From the NCBI GenBank assembly GCA_023388195.1, contig JAEWGR010000190.1, positions 1 to 64,000 of the forward strand: a stretch of 64,000 bases of DNA. The letters run 5' to 3'. The DNA is from Bacillota bacterium. GTDB lineage: Bacteria; Bacillota; Negativicutes; Sporomusales; Sporomusaceae. The position numbers and the translations under genes were made by a program. This document shows positions 7,214-15,055 of this stretch, one piece after another (positions within the stretch are counted from its first letter, which is position 1; every line of letters starts with the position of its first letter). The notes below the pieces were generated by a model. It was given only the letters and a program-made list of their open reading frames with translations, searched no databases and was not told the DNA's origin.

Positions 7214-7864
7214 ATGTGCAAATACAATAGCCACTATTACTGGGAAGGTACATTAGCCGGCAAAACAGATGTATGGCAAAGTCATTTTGACGATAAGGCT
7301 GATCCGCAGCAGGTGTTATTTGTCAATACGACCCTCATTGATTATCCCCGGAGCACTTTGGATAATAACTGGGCGTGTTATCCTGACAGTAAATCATTAC
7401 TGGGGTTTTTGTTGTACATATATGTCCCACTGGCCTTCTATTATATTATGTATGAGGACAATGAGAAACTGTTAATCCCCATTGCCTCCACGCAGGAACT
7501 ACTGGCTTCTATTCAACAAATGAATAGGGAGGATGCTGCGGCCATGTCGGCAACGCTAGAAGAGCTGGTCAGCCTCTGGGAGTTAAATGAAAGTGCTTGC
7601 CGTACGGCGCTGCAGCAGTTTTGCCGTCGTTTTAACGAAACCTGGCACAGTGGCAACACTATTTTACATATCGGGTTATTCACCAGCACCCAGGCAATTG
7701 CTCAGCATATTTTGACCGAACAGGAATTTCCGGAAGTGCTGGCCGAAGATATCGGGTTTACGCCCCGGCAGTTGCAAGAACTATGCGAGAAATTCTATTC
7801 CGATACCTTCATTCGCAAAACATTTGTTAAAATTTTAAATAACAAGATTGGCTGCATCATTTAA
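7214..7864 (+). CDS. Hypothetical protein, likely co-transcribed with the S4 paralogue
   Basis: 216 aa, start ATG 7214 with GTGAGGTG upstream. I do not recognise a family. The N-terminal half has CKYNSHYYWEGTLAG, a hydrophobic patch GFLLYIYVPLAFYYIMY (about residues 64-80, amphipathic or one membrane-like segment), and the C-terminal half is helical and charged with QFCRRFNETWHSGNTILHIGLF and a final GCII. Only 32 bp separate it from rpsD and a strong terminator follows, so it should belong to the same metal-responsive transcript. A role under zinc or iron limitation is a guess from position only. Confidence 0.7.
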   Translation: MCKYNSHYYWEGTLAGKTDVWQSHFDDKADPQQVLFVNTTLIDYPRSTLDNNWACYPDSKSLLGFLLYIYVPLAFYYIMYEDNEKLLIPIASTQELLASIQQMNREDAAAMSATLEELVSLWELNESACRTALQQFCRRFNETWHSGNTILHIGLFTSTQAIAQHILTEQEFPEVLAEDIGFTPRQLQELCEKFYSDTFIRKTFVKILNNKIGCII

Positions 7865-7901
7865 TGTCCGTAAAGGACTTGAGTGGGCGAAAATAGGAAA
7901 G

Positions 7902-7957
7902 GGGGCAGTGGGGAAGGTCAGACTGTGCAACAAGTCCGATCTTCCCCAACTGCCCTC
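7902..7957. terminator. Long bidirectional-type hairpin
   Basis: Arms GGGGGCAGTGGGGAAGGTC and the near-complement GATCTTCCCCAACTGCCCTC, extended by GAC/GTC, loop of about 9. Sits between convergent transcripts (the S4 operon on plus, yidC on minus). Confidence 0.7.
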
Positions 7958-8047
7958 TTATGTGTCTGGCAAAATTTATAACTGACATAAGAACCACGAT
8001 ATCCTAAAAGCACAGGTGGCTTTAGCCAGAGCCGGTTACGATACAGG

Positions 8048-8665
8048 TTACCGGTATAATAGCCGCTGCTGAACAATTTGAAACAGATTGCTTACTACCC
8101 AGTACAAACCTAACCCGGCAGGAAAATGGATGGCCATATACCCAATAACACAGGGCATAGCAATGGACATCAACTGGTTTTGCGGATTGGTCTCATTCAT
8201 GGTTTGCTGTGATAAAATATAGGTGGTAATTGCCGCAAGCACAGGCAGAATATACAAAGGGTCCCGCCCGGACAAGGTTTTTATCCAGAGGAAGCCGGGG
8301 TGGCTGACATAGCTGAAATTTCGCAGTGCATAAAACATGCTTGCTAAAAAAGGCATCTGAATCATCATCGGCAAACAGCCGGCCAGGGGATTCACACCCG
8401 ACGTTTTATACAATTTTGCGATTTCTTCCTGCTGTTTCGTTTTGTTGTTCTTATGTTTTGCCTGCAGTTCCTTAAGCTTAGGGCCCAGTTCACGCATGGC
8501 CTTCATTGCTTTAACCTGTTTGACCGTCAGGGGATAAAGCAATATCCTGATCATTACTGTCAGCAAAATAATGGCTGTCCCGTAGCTGGGGAAGCCCACC
8601 ATGTTGGTAAGGTTATACATAAAGGTCAATGCCGCCTGCATGAGGTTACTAAAATAGTCAAACAA
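8048..8665 (-). CDS. yidC: YidC/Oxa1 family membrane protein insertase (short, second-copy type)
   Basis: 205 aa from TTG 8665 with AAGGAG nine bases upstream. It has the Oxa1 core of five segments: GTAIILLTVMIRILLYPLTVKQVKAMKAM with the conserved Arg in the hydrophilic groove, a charged KELQAKHKNNKTKQQEE coiled hairpin, NPLAGCLPMMIQMPFLASMFYALR, and AGLGLYWVVSNLFQIVQQRL. There is no lipobox at the N-terminus and no rpmH-rnpA-jag context, which suggests this is an additional YidC rather than the housekeeping one. It would insert small membrane proteins independently of or with Sec. Confidence 0.9.
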   Translation of the reverse strand: MFDYFSNLMQAALTFMYNLTNMVGFPSYGTAIILLTVMIRILLYPLTVKQVKAMKAMRELGPKLKELQAKHKNNKTKQQEEIAKLYKTSGVNPLAGCLPMMIQMPFLASMFYALRNFSYVSHPGFLWIKTLSGRDPLYILPVLAAITTYILSQQTMNETNPQNQLMSIAMPCVIGYMAIHFPAGLGLYWVVSNLFQIVQQRLLYR

Positions 8666-8864
8666 CTACTCTCACTCCTTATACCAAATACCAAATCTTC
8701 GCAAACTGGTTTGAAAACCCCAACCTAAAGCTATCTATCATTCTCATAACGTGTTGTTCGACACAGAGGTCTGTTTTCCTTTAATGAAGGGTAGCAGGCT
8801 ATTTTGCCCGTTATCATCCATTTTATGCTAATCAGCGGCAGGAAGTAAGCACTGTAGCTTCCGC
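8666..8864. other. Upstream region of the YidC gene with a possible Fur-type half-site
   Basis: Plus-strand TATCATTCTCAT at about 8735-8746 equals the conserved half of the operator before the S4 paralogue, but the other half is not conserved. Nothing else recognised in this stretch. Confidence 0.25.
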
Positions 8865-9170
8865 CTATTCCTGCTGCAGGAAGGTCATAAATTCCTGTTG
8901 GCTATGGCTGCAGTCCCGTAACCCCTGCTTATAGGTGATTTCCGCCGACTGTCCCGATTCCAGGGCAGTGAGCGACTCGAAATCCATGACCAGCTCCAGC
9001 AATTCCGGAACCTGGCCATCCAGCTCCCAGGCCAGGGCCAGCAGCCGGTCCAGGGTTAAAGGCCTCGTTTAAGATGCTCTTCAGCACAAGCCGGTCCTCC
9101 GGCTCTGCCCCGGGCGGCTGCGCCTCCCAGTCCCGTTCTGCCGGCAGGGCGGACGCTATGACCGGACAGG
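8865..9170 (-). pseudogene. Remnant of a small unknown protein gene, frameshifted
   Basis: On the minus strand a frame ending at the TAG at 8867-8865 reads LDRLLALAWELDGQVPELL, then a helical stretch with TALESGQSAEITYKQGLRDC and FMTFLQQE. Its upstream continuation lies in another frame (PAERDWEAQPPGAEPEDRL, then KSILNEAFN), joined by a shift near 9065, and no start codon with a ribosome site is visible. Length and charge pattern resemble small helical proteins of about 85-90 aa common in Clostridia, but I cannot name a family. Confidence 0.45.
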
Positions 9171-9265
9171 AAGCTGGAGCTGGATGCCGTTACTTGATCA
9201 GATATATATATACCCCTATAGTAAGACTGCGGCCGGATTTGCCGTCAGCTTTTTTACAGGGGGAA

Positions 9266-9310
9266 ATTAAAAAGACGCATGCAAAGGGTTTACCCCTACA
9301 CATGCGTCTT
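9266..9310 (-). terminator. Intrinsic terminator (minus strand)
   Basis: Perfect 10-bp arms AAGACGCATG (9272-9281) and CATGCGTCTT (9301-9310) with an inner AGGG/CCCT pairing; on the minus strand it ends in CTTTTTAATTT. Probably ends the flavin-reductase transcript; 9311-9573 holds no gene I can support. Confidence 0.7.
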
Positions 9311-9573
9311 GGTTCGATTGCTGTTGCATACTCAACACTAACAAGCCGGAATATCCGGCCAAAACAACAAGGGCGGTCATAAACCGGTCATCCCTGTTTG
9401 CCCCGCTGCTGCTTATTAGCTGCTGAGGATAGTCGGTATCCTTTGCTGCATCCAGTCGCACTTGCAGCTTGGCAGTACCCCGGCAACGGCTATTAAGCCC
9501 GCGCCTTCCCGCTTGTGCGGCGGCTGAAGGGCGGTGTAAAATGCAAGTACAGATGGCCAGCTGGCAGAGGGCG

Positions 9574-10110
9574 CTATTCGATAATATAGGCGCTGACAAT
9601 CTCCCCATAATAGGCGGTATGAAAATCCTTGTTCGCACCATGGAAGGAGCTATCGACAGCCTGCGGATAAAACAGGTTCCTGTTCTCTTCTGTAATTTCC
9701 CGCGCATCCTGTTTCTGCTTGTAAACAACCCGGCATTCCAGCGTTAACGGCAGCTCCTTGATCCCGGGAACAGCAACGGTATCAGCGGCGACAAGCGTCA
9801 GGTTAAGTTCTTTGATTTTATCGGTTGTGTGACCGGATTTTGTCCCGCAGATCCCCAATATTTTTTTATCAAAAGCACCATAGGGTACATTGATTGTGAA
9901 TTCAGGATTTTTTTCCAGTTGGTGTTTTGTAAAGCGGTTTTCTCTAACAAACACAGTAAAAATTGGTTTTGACCACTCGATTCCGAGTGTACCCCAGGAA
10001 ATGGTCATCGAGTTCACTTTGTCACCGGCCTTGGTGGTTAACAAAACACCTGTTTTGACTGCCTTCATAATTTCATGGGCATAATCAAACACTTCAATTT
10101 CTTTTTTCAT
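9574..10110 (-). CDS. Flavin reductase-like / FMN-binding split-barrel protein (flavoredoxin type)
   Basis: 178 aa. Sequence features of the flavin reductase-like domain: TGVLLTTKAGDKVNSMTISWGTLGIEWSKPIFTVFVRENRFTKHQLEKN, FTINVPYGAFDKKILGICGTKSGHTTDK, then CRVVYKQKQDAREI and DFHTAYYGEIVSAYI near the end. Such proteins bind FMN and pass electrons or reduce flavins; related clostridial proteins are called flavoredoxin or High Potential-type. ATG at 10110 follows AGGGAGG at good spacing on the minus strand. Monocistronic, ending at the hairpin near 9.3 kb. Confidence 0.85.
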   Translation of the reverse strand: MKKEIEVFDYAHEIMKAVKTGVLLTTKAGDKVNSMTISWGTLGIEWSKPIFTVFVRENRFTKHQLEKNPEFTINVPYGAFDKKILGICGTKSGHTTDKIKELNLTLVAADTVAVPGIKELPLTLECRVVYKQKQDAREITEENRNLFYPQAVDSSFHGANKDFHTAYYGEIVSAYIIE

Positions 10111-10218
10111 GTGATAAACCCTCCCTGCATATTGCTACTTCTATAGTACACTACTGGGCGCTTACTGGCGAGTATATACTTTTTGTAACTACTATCCAGA
10201 AGCAGTGCGTAATGAATA

Positions 10219-10776
10219 TCAAATGCTGCGCATATTTTGATATCTCTCCATCAGCGCCAATAACTGTTCTGCCATATATTCTGCTGAATAGGGCATGGAA
10301 TGGGTAATCCACCATTCAATTACACCGATGGTTGCCGAAGCAAAATATTGCACCATAATCTCCTTATCCACAGCATTATTGATGCCACTCACAGCAATCT
10401 GCTCTTCCACACTCTTCACCATCAAAGCGTGTAACCGGTTTCTAAAGGCAGTGGTGCTGTTACTTGTTAGCATTTTGGAGTAGAAAAAAGGATGCTGCTC
10501 TAAATAGGTAAATGTTTTACAAAGCGAATCCTTGCCAGACATATTGGTATCATTACCTCTGGGCTGACAGTTTTCAAATAGCTTATTTAAGTGATTCTCT
10601 ATGCATTGATTTAATAAATCAAATATGTCGACATAATGGGAATATACCGTTCCCCGGTTTACATTTGCCAGCTCGGCAATTTCGTTGATTGTAATTTTCT
10701 CAAAATCTTTTTCCAGCATCAGCTTAGTAAAAGCATCCATAATGGCTTGCCTGGATTTTTTAATACGCCTGTCCAT
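10219..10776 (-). CDS. TetR/AcrR family transcriptional regulator
   Basis: 185 aa. N-terminal TetR DNA-binding domain: IKKSRQAIMDAFTKLM, then ITINEIAELANVNRGTVYSHYVD (about residues 27-51), the canonical helix-turn-helix with NRGTVYSHY. The C-terminal ligand-binding part contains IMVQYFASATIGVIEWWITH, typical of the TetR_C_7/dhaS-like branch. It is divergent from the nitroreductase gene at 10952; the shared region contains a 10-bp inverted repeat, so it probably represses the nitroreductase and itself. Confidence 0.9.
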   Translation of the reverse strand: MDRRIKKSRQAIMDAFTKLMLEKDFEKITINEIAELANVNRGTVYSHYVDIFDLLNQCIENHLNKLFENCQPRGNDTNMSGKDSLCKTFTYLEQHPFFYSKMLTSNSTTAFRNRLHALMVKSVEEQIAVSGINNAVDKEIMVQYFASATIGVIEWWITHSMPYSAEYMAEQLLALMERYQNMRSI

Positions 10777-10831
10777 AAGAGATTTTCTCCTTAGTATTGG
10801 TATAAATGAACATCTTTATCTGTTTTGTTTA

Positions 10832-10930
10832 TTAATCAACATATGTGCCCGTTTTACTCATTGCTTTCAACTAACCGCATTGCTACTATTATAATCAACA
10901 GGTGTTTAAAACTCAACGTTTGTTGATTAT
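10832..10930. promoter_or_regulatory. Divergent control region with repeated AATCAACA half-sites
   Basis: ATAATCAACA at 10891-10900 and its exact complement TGTTGATTAT at 10921-10930 form an inverted repeat with 20 bp between; a third copy of the half-site (TTAATCAACA) lies at 10832-10841. TATAAT at 10890-10895 overlaps the first arm, so occupation would block the nitroreductase promoter. The neighbouring TetR is the obvious candidate binder (inference). Confidence 0.55.
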
Positions 10931-10951
10931 TTCATTAAGGAGATGACGGCA

Positions 10952-11749
10952 ATGAGCTTAATAACGGTCAATACCAGGTGTAGTAAATGCGGGCTTTGCA
11001 TCAAGGAATGCCCGATTTATGTGTTGGCGATGGGAGACAAGGGGCCGGAAGAAGTGGCAGGTGCCCATTGCAATGCCTGTGGTCATTGTGTTGCAATCTG
11101 TCCTAATTCGGCAATCGACAACGAAAAAGCACCACTGGCACTGCAAGTGGATGCTACTGCTTTGCCAAAGTTAAACCCGCAGCAGGCAGAACATTTTTTA
11201 CGATCCCGCCGTTCCATAAGAACTTATCATGACAAGCCGGTAGCAAGAGAAATGTTAGCAAAATTAGTCAATATCGCCCGATTAGCCCCGACTGCGTCTA
11301 ATAGTCAAGGTATAGGCTATGTTATAGTAGAAAACAAACAGCTGCTGGAGAAAGCCGCTGAAATTACGATTCAAATGGCAGAAAACTCCCCGGTAAGGCA
11401 TCTGCTGGAAGCAGCGATAGTCGGTTATAGGGAAAAAGGGCTTGATTCGGTTTTCCGCGGCGCACCCAATTTAATTATAGCTATTGCGGACAAGAATTCT
11501 TTCTACGCTAAAAATAACGCTATTTCCTGCTTAACCTATCTGGAGTTATTCGCCCCTGCCTTAGGACTGGGAACCTGTTGGGCCGGCATCTTTGAGTATT
11601 TTGCAGCTATCGAAAATTCACAGCTAATTAATTTATTCAATATAGCAGAAGAAAAGACGGTAGTAGGTGCAGTTATGGTCGGTTATCCTAAGTATAGTTA
11701 TATGAGATTAGTAGATAGAAACCCACTGGAAGCTACTTATATCGATTAA
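10952..11749 (+). CDS. Nitroreductase with N-terminal 2[4Fe-4S] ferredoxin domain
   Basis: 265 aa from ATG 10952; AAGGAG lies nine bases upstream of it but touches the earlier in-frame ATG at 10943. Residues about 5-55 carry CSKCGLCIKECP and CNACGHCVAICP, two 4Fe-4S motifs. The rest is an FMN nitroreductase domain: FLRSRRSIRTYHDKPV, ARLAPTASNSQGIGYVIV, then FAPALGLGTCWAGIFEY. Such fusions are common in Clostridia and take electrons from ferredoxin-like donors to reduce nitro groups, quinones or flavins. Divergent from, and probably controlled by, the TetR gene at 10219. Confidence 0.9.
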   Translation: MSLITVNTRCSKCGLCIKECPIYVLAMGDKGPEEVAGAHCNACGHCVAICPNSAIDNEKAPLALQVDATALPKLNPQQAEHFLRSRRSIRTYHDKPVAREMLAKLVNIARLAPTASNSQGIGYVIVENKQLLEKAAEITIQMAENSPVRHLLEAAIVGYREKGLDSVFRGAPNLIIAIADKNSFYAKNNAISCLTYLELFAPALGLGTCWAGIFEYFAAIENSQLINLFNIAEEKTVVGAVMVGYPKYSYMRLVDRNPLEATYID

Positions 11750-11904
11750 CATTTTTTCCCTGAAGGATACCCTTGGCTCGTAAATTCGCACTGCCTGGCG
11801 GCTCTGTTTCCCCAAAGTCCATGGCCGAGGCTGGAAAAAAGAGAGTGAGATGCTATAATAAGAAAGATTGATGATTAAACCTATAAAGAATGGAGCATAA
11901 ACTC

Positions 11905-12234
11905 ATGAGCCAATTGCCAAATTGTCCAAAATGTAATTCAGAATACACTTACGAAGACGGAGTCTTATTGGTATGTCCGGAATGCAGCCATGAATGGGAG
12001 GCCGGAGCAGGCACGCAAGAAAAAGTTGTCAAAGATGCCAATGGGAATGTACTGCAGGATGGTGATTCAGTAAGTGTAATCAAAGATCTTAAGGTAAAGG
12101 GAAGCTCTTCGGCCATAAAAATGGGAACGAAGGTCAAGAACATCCGCTTGGTTGAGGGCGATCATAATATTGACTGCCACATTGATGGTTTTGGTGCTAT
12201 GAAATTAAAATCAGAGTTTGTAAAAAAGATATAA
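11905..12234 (+). CDS. yjdM: YjdM/PhnA-like zinc-ribbon protein
   Basis: 109 aa from ATG 11905 (GGAG nine bases upstream). An N-terminal zinc ribbon with CPKC (about residues 7-10) and CPEC (about 25-28) precedes the compact PhnA C-terminal domain: VVKDANGNVLQDGDSVSVIKDL, KGTKVKNIRLVEGDHNIDCHIDGFGAMKLKSEFVKK style sequence is seen throughout. Usual length is 110 aa. The family was once linked to phosphonate use but its role is unclear. Stands alone with a terminator at 12316. Confidence 0.88.
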   Translation: MSQLPNCPKCNSEYTYEDGVLLVCPECSHEWEAGAGTQEKVVKDANGNVLQDGDSVSVIKDLKVKGSSSAIKMGTKVKNIRLVEGDHNIDCHIDGFGAMKLKSEFVKKI

Positions 12235-12315
12235 AAGTAAATTCGATTACAACGGAAGGTCAAACATTTTGCTAGAGTTGTTGAAGAACCGGATCACTGG
12301 TTATGGCAAAACTAT

Positions 12316-12357
12316 AAAACTCCTGTCAGCGCTGATGTAGAGCTGACAGGAGTTTTG
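12316..12357 (+). terminator. Intrinsic terminator
   Basis: Perfect 15-bp arms AAAACTCCTGTCAGC and GCTGACAGGAGTTTT, loop of 11, ending in TTTT. The remaining bases to 12515 show no gene or known riboswitch. Confidence 0.8.
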
Positions 12358-12515
12358 CCTTACAATACATTTTTTATCTGTACCTATATAAAATGTTAAT
12401 TCTGCCTATTTTAATAGAACCAAAATTGATTTATAATACAAACATGTTTTGCAGAGGTTTCTTTCAGCGAGCAGTAAACACAAGCTTATAAGATGGAAAA
12501 GGTGGAAAGAGCAGT

Positions 12516-13073
12516 ATGGAACAACGGTCTTTCAGTCAAACAAAACAATTAGTTTACGCAGCCCTGGGCATTGCTCTCGTTTTTGTCTGTACAGCATTTA
12601 TCAATGTCCGTCTCCCCATTGCGGCAAATGGCGGTTTAATTCATTTAGGGAATGTGCCGTTATTTATTATCGCCATTCTTTACGGGCGCCGGTTTGGCGC
12701 TTTGGCGGGAGGCGTTGGCATGGCTCTATTTGATGTCGTGGGCGGCTGGTTTTTATGGGCACCTTTTACCCTGGTCATTGTCGGGCTCATGGGGTATACG
12801 GTCGGCGCAATCTGTGAACAGAATCAAACCCTTAAGGCGTATCTTCTGGCCCTGGCAGCGGCCTGTATCATTAAGGTTGCTGGTTATTATGGTGCCGAGG
12901 GGATTATTTATGGCAATTGGCTCGCGCCGATGACATCAATACCCGGCAACCTCGTTCAGATTGGTGTGGCGTCAGTTATTGTGCTGCCTGTTGTTCTCAA
13001 GTTGAGAAAGCACAGAGCCTTTCTACCCGGGCAGGAGGCAGCAGATAAAAAACACCGTCCTCTGTCTTGCTAA
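12516..13073 (+). CDS. ECF transporter S component (DUF1393/ECF-ribofla_trS type), substrate unknown
   Basis: 185 aa, about five membrane segments. GGLIHLGNVPLFIIAILYGRRFGALAGGVGMALFDVVGGW and WAPFTLVIVGLMGYTVG are the conserved core of this S-component family; the start QTKQLVYAALGIALVF is the usual first helix. S components bind a vitamin or related small molecule in the membrane and work with a shared energy-coupling module (EcfAA'T), not present here, so it is a group II solitary S component. No riboswitch is visible upstream, so the substrate cannot be inferred. Terminator at 13130. Confidence 0.85.
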   Translation: MEQRSFSQTKQLVYAALGIALVFVCTAFINVRLPIAANGGLIHLGNVPLFIIAILYGRRFGALAGGVGMALFDVVGGWFLWAPFTLVIVGLMGYTVGAICEQNQTLKAYLLALAAACIIKVAGYYGAEGIIYGNWLAPMTSIPGNLVQIGVASVIVLPVVLKLRKHRAFLPGQEAADKKHRPLSC

Positions 13074-13129
13074 GGCTTCATGTAACCCTTGGGTCCTGTT
13101 AGAAGAAATGCATCAGCAGTAACGGCGAA

Positions 13130-13171
13130 AGCAGGCCCTAACTCCTGTAAAATCAGGTGTTAGGGCCTGCT
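13130..13171. terminator. Strong hairpin between convergent genes
   Basis: Arms AGCAGGCCCTAACTCCTG and CAGGTGTTAGGGCCTGCT (17 of 18 paired), loop TAAAAT. Lies between the ECF gene (plus) and the GGDEF gene (minus). Confidence 0.7.
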
Positions 13172-13222
13172 ATAAATCCATTTAGGTTATGGCAGAACCT
13201 GAAAGCAGTCCTGGTGTATATG

Positions 13223-14128
13223 CTAGCCGCCCGTGACGCGGTTACGGCCGGCCCGTTTGCTTTGATACATTAACGTATCGGCCCGGTTGATCAGCGTTTC
13301 CAGGGTATCGTCGGGAGTGGCCAGGGTTGCGCCAATGGAAACTGTTACCTGAATGATATGGCCGTCGGCAGCAATACTGGTTTGCTGAACAAGTGCCCGC
13401 AGCTTGTTGGCAATCTGTTCCAAGCCATAATAATCAACCACGCCGGATACCAGGGCGACTAATTCTTCGCCTCCCCAGCGGATCACATAATCCTCTTTAC
13501 GCACGGCATTGGTCAGGGTCTTGGCTATTGTTTTGAGCACCAGATCGCCTGTGTGGTGGCCATAGGCATCATTTACTTTTTTGAATTTATCGATATCAAT
13601 AAACAGAACCGCTATAGGGCGCCCGCCAAGTTGATATTCGGCAAGTTTGGCAGCGAGGAGGATTTCACCGTAACGCCTGGTAAACAGTTGGGTCAGTTGA
13701 TCAATATTTGCCGTACCCTTTAACTGCTCAAGCTCGCGGGACAGCGTTTCCCGGGGCGAGTTGTCCGCAAAAGTCTCCACAGCACCGATGATGGCCCCGT
13801 CCTCATCCTGGAGCGGGAAAACACGAATGGAGACAGGGAGGCGATGACCGTTCTTGTGCCGGAAAAAAACATCAAGTTCCCGGGGCATTCCGTCACTAAG
13901 GGTAAGCGAAACCGGACATTGCGTCTGGCAGAGGCTTTCGCCGTTATGATCAAGGTGGGCCAGCAGGTTTGTGCAATATTGATTATTCATCGCTTCCTGG
14001 GCTGAAAACCCGGTGATTTTTTCGGCGCTTTTATTCCAGAAGGTAATGTGTTTATTGGTATTAAGACAATAGATGCCGTTAAAAAGGTTGTCTAAAATCT
14101 GTTTACAGGTGCCGTGCGGTGAATACAT
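13223..14128 (-). CDS. PAS-GGDEF diguanylate cyclase
   Basis: 301 aa with a good ribosome site (GGAG) before ATG 14128. Residues about 8-125 are a PAS domain plus PAC region (NGIYCLNTNKHITFWNKSAEKITGFSAQEA ... HRLPVSIRVFPLQDEDG). Residues about 135-298 are a GGDEF domain: DQLTQLFTRRYGE, LFIDIDKFKKVNDAYGH, and the active A-site GGEEL at 219-223. An inhibitory I-site RKED (RxxD) sits five residues upstream at 210-213. The protein should therefore make c-di-GMP from two GTP with product feedback. No membrane segment, so cytosolic. This places synthesis of c-di-GMP within 10 kb of the riboswitch/PilZ operon that responds to it. Confidence 0.92.
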   Translation of the reverse strand: MYSPHGTCKQILDNLFNGIYCLNTNKHITFWNKSAEKITGFSAQEAMNNQYCTNLLAHLDHNGESLCQTQCPVSLTLSDGMPRELDVFFRHKNGHRLPVSIRVFPLQDEDGAIIGAVETFADNSPRETLSRELEQLKGTANIDQLTQLFTRRYGEILLAAKLAEYQLGGRPIAVLFIDIDKFKKVNDAYGHHTGDLVLKTIAKTLTNAVRKEDYVIRWGGEELVALVSGVVDYYGLEQIANKLRALVQQTSIAADGHIIQVTVSIGATLATPDDTLETLINRADTLMYQSKRAGRNRVTGG

Positions 14129-14512
14129 ATTGTAACCACTCCAAATTTAAGGTCACTTTTAATTAAGAAAAACAGAAAAATGGTAGTTGTTGTCGTCGTC
14201 AGGCTTTTGTGATTTACGATTACAATATCTTCGCCGTCGGCGGCCTTAACCCTTCCTTGTCGATAATCAACAAGCTTATTTCCTAAGAGAAAACTTGGCT
14301 TAGGCAAGTCCCTCGGGCCGCCGGAAAGGGGCCAACTGCCGTAACCAATCTACATATCCGGCAATCCATGCACAGTTTTGCAGGGTTGACCTGGAAATTA
14401 GTATTTTGCGAGACCCGAGGGGCAATTCTCTTGGAGTTCTCCTTTCAACAGTGCAATTCTGTACCGTCAGTCTTTTAGGGGCAGTCAAGCCTGGTGGCGG
14501 CACGAATAATCA
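14129..14512. other. Intergenic stretch without a supported gene
   Basis: Short open frames on the minus strand (14092-14307 and 14300-14503) lack ribosome sites and recognisable content; the former reads low-complexity Thr. Nothing named here. Confidence 0.4.
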
Positions 14513-14541
14513 TTGAAAATCATTCTCGATAATGTTACAAT
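14505..14541 (+). promoter_or_regulatory. Second Fur/Zur-type promoter-operator, matching the one before the S4 paralogue
   Basis: TTGAAA at 14513-14518 and TACAAT at 14536-14541 (17 bp) flank ATCATTCTCGATAATGT, nearly the same as the spacer of the S4 promoter (ATCATTCTCATCAATGC). The left half is less palindromic (GAATAATCATT) and the site reads as repeated ATCATT units. The same Fur-family protein probably controls both genes. Confidence 0.7.
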
Positions 14542-14604
14542 ATATATGGCGAAAACGTTGAGTACGGCCGTGTTTTCAGCAATTGAGATAAGGAAGTGTT
14601 AGTA

Positions 14605-14916
14605 ATGTGTATTTCGTGCGATGAAACGTCCCGAATTTTTTCTATTGAAATCGTAACCCAGGAGCCTACCAGCAATAATATGGATTTATATAAAGAAATT
14701 GCCCACCGCTTGTTTCAAAGCAAGGTGATAACACTGATTAACGTTGGCAACAACCGGGCTTATGTTGCCAATGATAAACAAATTTTTGGTTTTGAACTCC
14801 ACTTAACCAACCGGCACAACCCCGAGAATGTGACCCTGGATAATGTGGAAGGTGCCTTGCAAGGGCTTTTGGCACCGTTTGCAGGGTACTCAGAGTTACA
14901 GATAAAAGCAAGTTAA
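14605..14916 (+). CDS. Small unknown protein under Fur/Zur-type control
   Basis: 103 aa from ATG 14605 with AAGGA upstream at good spacing. Begins MCISCDETSR, with CxxC at residues 2-5 that could bind metal, then an alpha/beta pattern: FSIEIVTQEPTS, DLYKEIAHRLFQSKVITLINVG, RAYVANDKQIFGFELHLTN, then a C-terminal helix GALQGLLAPFAGYSELQIK. I do not recognise a family. The promoter shares its operator with the S4 paralogue, so it is predicted to be induced on metal starvation. A terminator with a TTCG loop follows at 14926. Confidence 0.7.
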   Translation: MCISCDETSRIFSIEIVTQEPTSNNMDLYKEIAHRLFQSKVITLINVGNNRAYVANDKQIFGFELHLTNRHNPENVTLDNVEGALQGLLAPFAGYSELQIKAS

Positions 14917-14925
14917 TGGACAAGC

Positions 14926-14950
14926 AAAGCATTCTTCGGAATGCTTTTTT
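14926..14950 (+). terminator. Intrinsic terminator (TTCG tetraloop)
   Basis: AAAGCATTC TTCG GAATGCTTT followed by TTT. Confidence 0.85.
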
Positions 14951-15000
14951 ACTTAGCGGCTGAAAAACAGAACCGGATGCTAGCCGCTATCTGCCGGTCA

Positions 15001-15034
15001 AAAGGGGGATACTCGCGGAGTATCCCCTTTTTTG
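15001..15034. terminator. Bidirectional terminator
   Basis: AAAGGGGGATACT / AGTATCCCCTTTT with a 5-base loop, T-run on plus and on minus, between the small Fur/Zur-type gene and the flotillin gene. Confidence 0.8.
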
Positions 15035-15055
15035 CTAACCTTTCGTTCCCTTTGT

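Noticed and set aside
9267..9728. 153-codon minus-strand frame overlapping the flavin reductase gene
   Set aside because: Lies mostly over the flavin-reductase gene in another frame and ends inside the terminator hairpin.
14300..14503. 67-codon minus-strand frame before the diguanylate cyclase gene
   Set aside because: No ribosome site, no recognisable domain, basic low-information translation; not counted as a gene.
14505..14541. Fur-type box as a perfect palindrome
   Set aside because: Only the right half is well conserved; I keep it as a related promoter-operator rather than a full palindromic site.
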